A DNA stretch of 45,421 nt, taken from NCBI GenBank assembly GCA_013180605.1, contig QBUL01000183.1, positions 1 through 45,421 of the forward strand. Reading direction: 5' to 3'. The notes beneath the pieces were generated by a model. The model made no database searches. It worked only from the letters and a program-made list of their open reading frames with translations, and was not told where the DNA came from. Positions 41,431 to 45,421 of the stretch are shown here, piece by piece (within the stretch, counting starts at the first letter, position 1; each line of letters opens with the position of its first letter). A program made the position numbers and the translations under genes. This stretch comes from Candidatus Methanophagaceae archaeon GoMg1. GTDB lineage: Archaea; Halobacteriota; Syntropharchaeia; Alkanophagales; Methanospirareceae.

Positions 41431-42711
41431 AAACATCTTTAAAATCGCTAAGAGGACCATCACGAAGGTAAGCCCAAATATCCCTTTTGTTAACCTTTTG
41501 ACATCTTTTTGAAGTCCAACATTGGCGTATGCAGTTACTGAATCCACAAGATCGTTTGTGTATCTCAGTCCTATACTTTGTTTTTCATCTAATTCCCTGA
41601 GCTTTTTGTCACATCTCTCTATTTGATACTCAGCACTCAAATACACCTCTTTGAAGAAGGAAGAAACAGTTTGAGTGTCTTTCCATTTCACGTGCGCTAC
41701 ATCATTAAGATGATTTAATTCTTTCTGCTCCTGCAAGCGTGGCTTATGTTCTTCTAACAGGTCTCCTGATGCGTCTAATTCATCCTTCACTTGTGACGAG
41801 AACTCAAAGAATTCCATTTTTTCATCTATCAAATTGTTATATTGATTCATCAATTCGTTAAGGCTGCTCGGATTCTGTGTCAGCACTTCTATACTCTCAC
41901 TTCTTTTGAATTCACGTAGTTGCGACCTAGATTTGTTGATTTTGTTTTCCCACTCATTTAATTGTTTAATTCTGAAGAAGGAACAATGAAAAGGTTTAAT
42001 CAAAGCTAGCAAAGTATCCAAACCGTCAAGCATGATTGGAGCTATTAAATCTGGAGCATTTTTAAATCCAATTATTGTAAATTCTGTGTAACTGCTAAAA
42101 ACTACCTGTGGAGAGACCAGAGACATACCGGTCCAAGACATTTGGTTTGGGATAAATTTAATTGCATTTAGGGGGTAGGAATTTTTATCTAACCAATCTT
42201 CCAGTTTCTCATCGGCAACAATAGGATGTGCCCATGACTCAATCCCTTTGAATCTAAGCACTTCATCGAGATGTGCAATCCATAGAATGATACCTTTGTG
42301 CCACTCACTCGTATCTGTTGAAAACATCCCGATGAGGTGGGGTGTTATGTAATGCCCAATCTCCTCTTGCGCCTTCTCTAAAAAGTTCTGCCCATCACTT
42401 GGCGTTTTTTTATGTAAATTTTCAATAACCTCTTCTTTTAATTCCCCATAACAAGTTACATCATAAATATGGCGATGCTGTTGAATTACATATATATTTA
42501 TCGACTCAAAGCAATCGGGAATTGGAAATTTGGGATTGATAATACCCCCATATTTTTCTATAACATATGCAGTGCCGCCACCTAATCTTTGAGGTGCCAT
42601 TTTTGGGGGTGATTTTCCTTCGAATAATATTTTCAGTTTATCATCCAAACTTGGTTTCTGCTTCGAATCAACGAAATCTACCAAAGCAATACCAAGGCTT
42701 TTTATTTTCAT
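41419..42711 (-). CDS. Coiled-coil protein with C-terminal membrane anchor (array cargo)
   Basis: 430 residues. The N-terminal 240 residues form a globular domain I do not recognise (starts MKIKSLGIALVDFVDSKQK). Long helices or coiled coil cover about 245-385 (EWENKINKSRSQLREFKRSE), and a single transmembrane helix lies at the end (GIFGLTFVMVLLAILKMFGL). The ATG overlaps the TGA of tail R6 (ATGA). A soluble sensor plus membrane anchor would fit an abortive-infection effector; this is inference. Confidence 0.65.
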   Translation of the reverse strand: MKIKSLGIALVDFVDSKQKPSLDDKLKILFEGKSPPKMAPQRLGGGTAYVIEKYGGIINPKFPIPDCFESINIYVIQQHRHIYDVTCYGELKEEVIENLHKKTPSDGQNFLEKAQEEIGHYITPHLIGMFSTDTSEWHKGIILWIAHLDEVLRFKGIESWAHPIVADEKLEDWLDKNSYPLNAIKFIPNQMSWTGMSLVSPQVVFSSYTEFTIIGFKNAPDLIAPIMLDGLDTLLALIKPFHCSFFRIKQLNEWENKINKSRSQLREFKRSESIEVLTQNPSSLNELMNQYNNLIDEKMEFFEFSSQVKDELDASGDLLEEHKPRLQEQKELNHLNDVAHVKWKDTQTVSSFFKEVYLSAEYQIERCDKKLRELDEKQSIGLRYTNDLVDSVTAYANVGLQKDVKRLTKGIFGLTFVMVLLAILKMFGLI

Positions 42712-42843
42712 CTCTCCATTCCTTCAATAACTTTTATTTCTTCATCGCTCAGCCAGTACAAATCATAAACCAGCCTGTCAATCTGCGCATCAACAATCTT
42801 TATCTGCCGTTCATAAAGCTCTTTATCGCGGTCCATTCTCGCC
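42708..42843 (-). repeat. R-M tail repeat R6
   Basis: Reverse strand: RMDRDKELYERQIKIVDAQ, IDRLVYDLYWLSDEEIK, VIEGMER, TGA overlapping the next ATG. It begins within 8 bases of the stop codon of the PIN toxin at 42849. Confidence 0.85.
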
Positions 42844-42848
42844 CGTGA

Positions 42849-43331
42849 TTATTTCCCTTTTATTCCACTCAGCACTCTATTATAAACCTTTTCGGATATC
42901 CAAACCTTTTTGTTTCTCAAATCATCCAAAGACTTTTTCAAATCTTTTATTAAGCCGTTTTCATACGCCTCTGCTAAAATCCCAACAGTTCCAATAACCT
43001 CTAATCCTCGAGACTTTGCTATATCCCTTGCAATAGATTCATCTATTAAGACCAACTCGGCATTTAACTCCAATGCCAGGATTATTGCCTCTGCTTCTCC
43101 CTTTTCCAACTCTATGGTCAATGATTCCACAGCAAGCGTATTCTTAACCTCTTTAGTTATGAACCAATCGGATTCTTTCACTTCGGTGGAACCGGGTTTA
43201 CCTTCACCTTTTACAACAACTTGCTCATATACTTCATTTGGTATGTAAATTTGCATAAACTGCTTGAGTAAATCTAACTTGCCAATTCTTGCTAAAGCAA
43301 TTAGTGGTCCCGCATTTGAAACTATAATCAT
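42849..43331 (-). CDS. PIN-like toxin (DUF3368)
   Basis: 160 residues from MIIVSNAGPLIALARIGKLD; IPNEVYEQVV, LEKGEAEAIILALELNAELV, LIDESIARDIAKSRGLEVIG, GILAEAYENGLI. The SNAGPL and EAEAI/LIDE acids are the DUF3368 signature. Start 43331 lies one base after the antitoxin stop; the longer frame to 43415 is inside the antitoxin gene. A third DUF3368 locus is present as a remnant at 44228. Confidence 0.85.
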   Translation of the reverse strand: MIIVSNAGPLIALARIGKLDLLKQFMQIYIPNEVYEQVVVKGEGKPGSTEVKESDWFITKEVKNTLAVESLTIELEKGEAEAIILALELNAELVLIDESIARDIAKSRGLEVIGTVGILAEAYENGLIKDLKKSLDDLRNKKVWISEKVYNRVLSGIKGK

Positions 43332-43332
43332 A

Positions 43333-43596
43333 TTATCTTTGCTTAATTCGTCGCAAGGTTTTGACATCCTCTTCCAAGTCTTCCACGGTATAATGCAAGG
43401 GAATTCTCCTCTCACCCAGCAAATCCATCATCTCATTCCTTGAAACTTCCGCTATTTCCGATGCCTTGCCTATGGAAACCAACCCCTCCCTAAACAGCTC
43501 TATTGCTATCGCACGCTTTAAAAACGCATCTAATTCGCTTTCTCTGACTTTACAAATCGTGATTATTTCGTGAGGCAGTTTCAATTTCGTTTCCAT
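43333..43596 (-). CDS. UPF0175-family antitoxin
   Basis: 87 residues: FLKRAIAIELFREGLVSIGK, ASEIAEVSRNEMMDLLGERR, IPLHYTVEDLEEDVKTL. This HTH family pairs with DUF3368 PIN toxins, the next gene here. Its promoter contains a 34-bp sequence repeated before the orphan antitoxin at 44295. Confidence 0.88.
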   Translation of the reverse strand: METKLKLPHEIITICKVRESELDAFLKRAIAIELFREGLVSIGKASEIAEVSRNEMMDLLGERRIPLHYTVEDLEEDVKTLRRIKQR

Positions 43597-43608
43597 TTTA
43601 TCATACTC

Positions 43609-43642
43609 ATAAACCTATTCTTCCTTTGAATATAAAAACTTT
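43609..43642 (-). promoter_or_regulatory. Antitoxin promoter repeat, copy 1
   Basis: 34 bp identical, bar one base, to 44531-44564. The minus strand contains the TATA-like TTTTTATATTC. It lies 13-46 bases before the UPF0175 ATG. Confidence 0.65.
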
Positions 43643-43693
43643 TCTATCCTATTTTTTCTCTCCAATAGTTTTGTAAGTAATAGGAGTAAAAAA

Positions 43694-43888
43694 ATGGAGA
43701 ACCGGTTTACTGCCGTATTTCAAAAGACGGACAAATGGTGGATAGCCTTTGTTGAGGAGTTGCCAGGTGCAAATACGCAAGGAGAAACAATTGATGAAGC
43801 TCGTGAAAATCTCAAGGAGGCTGTTGAACTGATACTGAAATCCAGTGAAAGGCAAGACATCCACAGTGCCTCGACACGTCGAAATTGA
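43694..43888 (+). CDS. HicB-family antitoxin, C-terminus altered
   Basis: 64 residues. Starts like HicB (FTAVFQKTDKWWIAFVEELP, GANTQGETIDEARENLKEAV, ELIL). The last 10 or so residues (DIHSASTRRN) are not HicB-like: they are out-of-frame translation of a hicA fragment that begins near 43869. GGAG precedes the ATG. Confidence 0.78.
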   Translation: MENRFTAVFQKTDKWWIAFVEELPGANTQGETIDEARENLKEAVELILKSSERQDIHSASTRRN

Positions 43889-43940
43889 CGATGCTCTGGC
43901 AAAGAAAATTTGTAAGGATTTAGGGATTCCAAAAGTTTGA
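43869..43940 (+). pseudogene. HicA toxin 3' remnant
   Basis: The frame PRHVEIDDALAKKICKDLGI then PKV, stop 43938-43940, matches the end of HicA proteins (VPRHxEIxxxLxxxIxxxxGI). The dsRBD-like body is gone, fused by deletion to hicB. Confidence 0.6.
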
Positions 43941-43960
43941 GGATTCTTCCAAAAACATTT

Positions 43961-44224
43961 TTAATTTAGTTCCTTTTTTCCTTCGCATAAATAGATGGTC
44001 TTTTCGCGTTGATTTGACATCCCAAATACATCTGCTCGTAAGCTGGTTTTCCCTCGCTTCAGAGATAACTCACTTCCAGCATATTCTGAAAGACAATTCT
44101 TTTGCGTCTTCAAAAATGTTTCCACTGCGGGATACAGGTCTTTCTCGTGCATCTTCTCTAAATCAACCATCTCCTTCTTTTTGCCTCCTTTTTTCTCCTT
44201 TTCCTCATTGATGCTGTGAATCAC
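43961..44224 (-). pseudogene. N-terminal half of a PD-(D/E)XK nuclease (MHEKDLYP family)
   Basis: MVDLEKMHEKDLYPAVETF, NCLSEYAGSELSLKRGKTSL, RADVFGMSNQREKTIYLCEGKKELN. RADVF and the ExK in LCEGKK would be the nuclease catalytic acids and lysine. The protein stops right after ExK, so the domain is incomplete. Probable start 44167 or 44152. It is the longest of three copies of this N-terminus in the window. Confidence 0.65.
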
Positions 44225-44227
44225 ACC

Positions 44228-44298
44228 TTAAATCTCATCAGCTTTCCTTAACACTTCTTCGATTAGTTTATAGTCCAAATAGTATCATAAACGATCAT
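44228..44298 (-). pseudogene. Deleted DUF3368-type toxin remnant
   Basis: ATG 44298 overlaps the antitoxin TGA (ATGA), as expected for the partner toxin. After a few codons (MIVYD) the frame is lost. A C-terminal piece YYLDYKLIEEVLRKADEI with stop at 44228-44230 remains, like the ends of DUF3368 proteins. The catalytic middle is missing. Confidence 0.5.
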
Positions 44299-44522
44299 AT
44301 TTTGCCAAGTTCCTCTTGTAAATCCTCCACGGTGATGTCTGTGTAGCTGACCTCCCTTTTTCCCAATTCGTAGAGGAAATCCCAGAGAGTTAACTGTGCA
44401 GTATCCGAAGCTTGTTTCAATGTCATCTTCCCCTCTCTGTAAAGCTCTGCAGCTAAAGCTATCCTCGCCTCGTCTTCATTAACATCTCCAACCAATGGAA
44501 CTTCCAGTATTTTTACCGCCAT
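44295..44522 (-). CDS. Orphan UPF0175-family antitoxin
   Basis: 75 residues: MAVKILEVPLVGDVNEDEAR, IALAAELYREGKMTLKQASD, LWDFLYELGKREVSYTDITV, EDLQEEL. Intact although its toxin is reduced to a remnant. Its promoter shares a 34-bp sequence with the intact pair at 43333, so it could act on that pair's promoter or toxin (inference). Confidence 0.82.
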   Translation of the reverse strand: MAVKILEVPLVGDVNEDEARIALAAELYREGKMTLKQASDTAQLTLWDFLYELGKREVSYTDITVEDLQEELGKI

Positions 44523-44530
44523 GTCTATCT

Positions 44531-44564
44531 ATAAATCTATTCTTCCTTTGAATATAAAAACTTT
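44531..44564 (-). promoter_or_regulatory. Antitoxin promoter repeat, copy 2
   Basis: 34 bp matching 43609-43642 with one difference, 9-42 bases upstream of the orphan antitoxin ATG, TATA-like core at about 44552-44562. It overlaps the 3' end of the neighbouring nuclease remnant. Confidence 0.65.
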
Positions 44565-44728
44565 CTTTTTGACATATCGAACACATCTGCTCTGAGGCTG
44601 TTTTTTCCTCTCTTCAGTGATAATTTCGTGCCAACGTATTCGGCAATGCAATTCTTTTGGAGCTTCAAGAAATTTTCCGCTGCGGGATACAGTTCCTTTT
44701 CGTGCATTATAATTATCACATCTTTCAA
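44537..44728 (-). pseudogene. Second MHEKDLYP nuclease N-terminal remnant
   Basis: MHEKELYPAAENFLKLQKNC, IAEYVGTKLSLKRGKNSLRA, DVFDMSKRK, then a different tail and stop. Clearly homologous to 43961-44224 but shorter, losing the ExK half. The probable start is ATG 44707. Confidence 0.6.
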
Positions 44729-44746
44729 TGCATGTATTTATCTATA

Positions 44747-45406
44747 TTAACAATTAGACTTCAAATTAACTATCAAGTAAGCATAATATGCCTGAATCCA
44801 ATCAGCAAAATGCTCTGGGCTAACCCCTGTTTCCTCAAACTGGTTGAAATACTCTTTAGCACACTGATATTGTCCAACGGCAAAAGCATAATAAGCAATT
44901 CGAATAAAGCATTCTGCTTCAACCGGATGACCTTTAAATCGTTCCAATTCCTTTATGGCTTGCTGAACCGATTGCCATACAATTTCGTTTTTCTTTTGAA
45001 ATATCGCCTCATCACTGATATTAAGTCCCGCGATCAAAGCTTCCAAATAATTTTCATTTTTTAACAGTGTATCTTTCAAATCGTTTAATCTCTGAAGTAC
45101 CCGCTCAAAATCATAATTTCTCCTATCAATCTTTTGTACAGCGGCTAATTCCTTCAACCAATAGCACTTTTCGCTGACACAATATTCCGGCAAAGATAAA
45201 AGATAATCTCCAATCTCGCTTTCCATTCCTCTAAGTATGTAAGAAACTCTTCCATAAAAAGGTAAAAAAGGGTCCAAAACATTCATCTCTTTCAGCCGTT
45301 CTAAAACAAAATGAATCTCCTTCAAAGTTCGATAACGCTCTGTGAGATCTAACAGGAGATATTTATCTAATTGATGCTCTATGTGGGCAACATAACTGGG
45401 TTTCAA
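44747..45406 (-). CDS. Helical-repeat (TPR-like) protein, unknown
   Basis: 219 residues, all helical. The C-terminal half has TPR-like spacing (AECFIRIAYYAFAVGQYQCA, KEYFNQFEE). It starts 15 bases before the window edge, so regulation cannot be judged. A scaffold or regulatory role is possible, but I do not recognise a family. Confidence 0.6.
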   Translation of the reverse strand: MKPSYVAHIEHQLDKYLLLDLTERYRTLKEIHFVLERLKEMNVLDPFLPFYGRVSYILRGMESEIGDYLLSLPEYCVSEKCYWLKELAAVQKIDRRNYDFERVLQRLNDLKDTLLKNENYLEALIAGLNISDEAIFQKKNEIVWQSVQQAIKELERFKGHPVEAECFIRIAYYAFAVGQYQCAKEYFNQFEETGVSPEHFADWIQAYYAYLIVNLKSNC

Positions 45407-45421
45407 TAACTGTGAATTCCA

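Noticed and set aside
36225-42843. CRISPR-like repeats in the right part of the window
   Set aside because: The repeats are 60-240 bp, spaced by kilobases, and encode a protein tail on one strand; no short regularly spaced repeats or cas genes are present.

Overview
The window reads as archaeal chromosome, probably from an anaerobic methane- or alkane-oxidising Euryarchaeote (ANME-1/Methanophagales or Syntrophoarchaeum-like). This rests on gene content: CODH alpha and beta subunits next to an F420-type FrhB-like protein, a futalosine menaquinone pathway, archaeal TATA-box promoters with several apparently leaderless genes, an orphan GatC and an afpA-like flavoprotein remnant. The lineage is an inference; there is no rRNA or other marker here.

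Layout. (1) 0.1-12.7 kb: a menaquinone regulon. mqnD and a radical SAM/SPASM gene, then mqnE-mqnA-mqnC, then an ABC importer, then a divergent winged-helix regulator. A conserved palindromic site lies just upstream of the TATA box of three minus-strand transcripts (radical SAM, mqnEAC, ABC importer), and the regulator gene starts at one of the three sites. Between these lies an inserted-looking 2.4-6.4 kb block of secreted proteins: two copies of a 72-bp promoter/operator drive an unknown exported protein and a frameshifted S1-type serine protease, with a lipoprotein and a membrane-anchored HTH regulator beyond. (2) 12.9-17.1 kb: cdhA-cdhB plus an FrhB-like F420/FeS oxidoreductase, in one operon. 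(3) 17.1-32.6 kb: a mixed region with an OLD-family endonuclease, an amber-interrupted nitrilase, an Lrp regulator, a methyltransferase / OpuAC-like / HAD / asparagine synthetase group sharing a leader element, orphan gatC, an S9 peptidase fused to the wreck of afpA, a polytopic membrane protein, and mtnA. (4) 32.6-45.4 kb: an accessory/defence island on the minus strand. It holds several antitoxin-toxin pairs, a DUF262 gene broken by a 167-bp MITE, decayed PD-(D/E)XK nuclease pieces, and a striking modular array.

The array (about 36.1-43.3 kb) is the best candidate for something undescribed. Intact, unrelated genes (DUF6414-like, AlbA_2/Schlafen-like, DUF2254-like membrane protein, coiled-coil protein with a C-terminal membrane anchor) alternate with six same-orientation copies of one short module. 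That module encodes only the extreme C-terminus of a type IIG/Eco57I-like restriction-modification enzyme. At three junctions the tail stop codon overlaps the next gene's start as ATGA. The stop codon of the preceding gene abuts or overlaps the next tail. The result is a 'gene + tail' cassette array that formally resembles an integron array but carries no integrase in view.

Limits: all family names come from reading motifs by eye; no database search was run. Several pseudogene calls depend on the assembly being correct at single bases.
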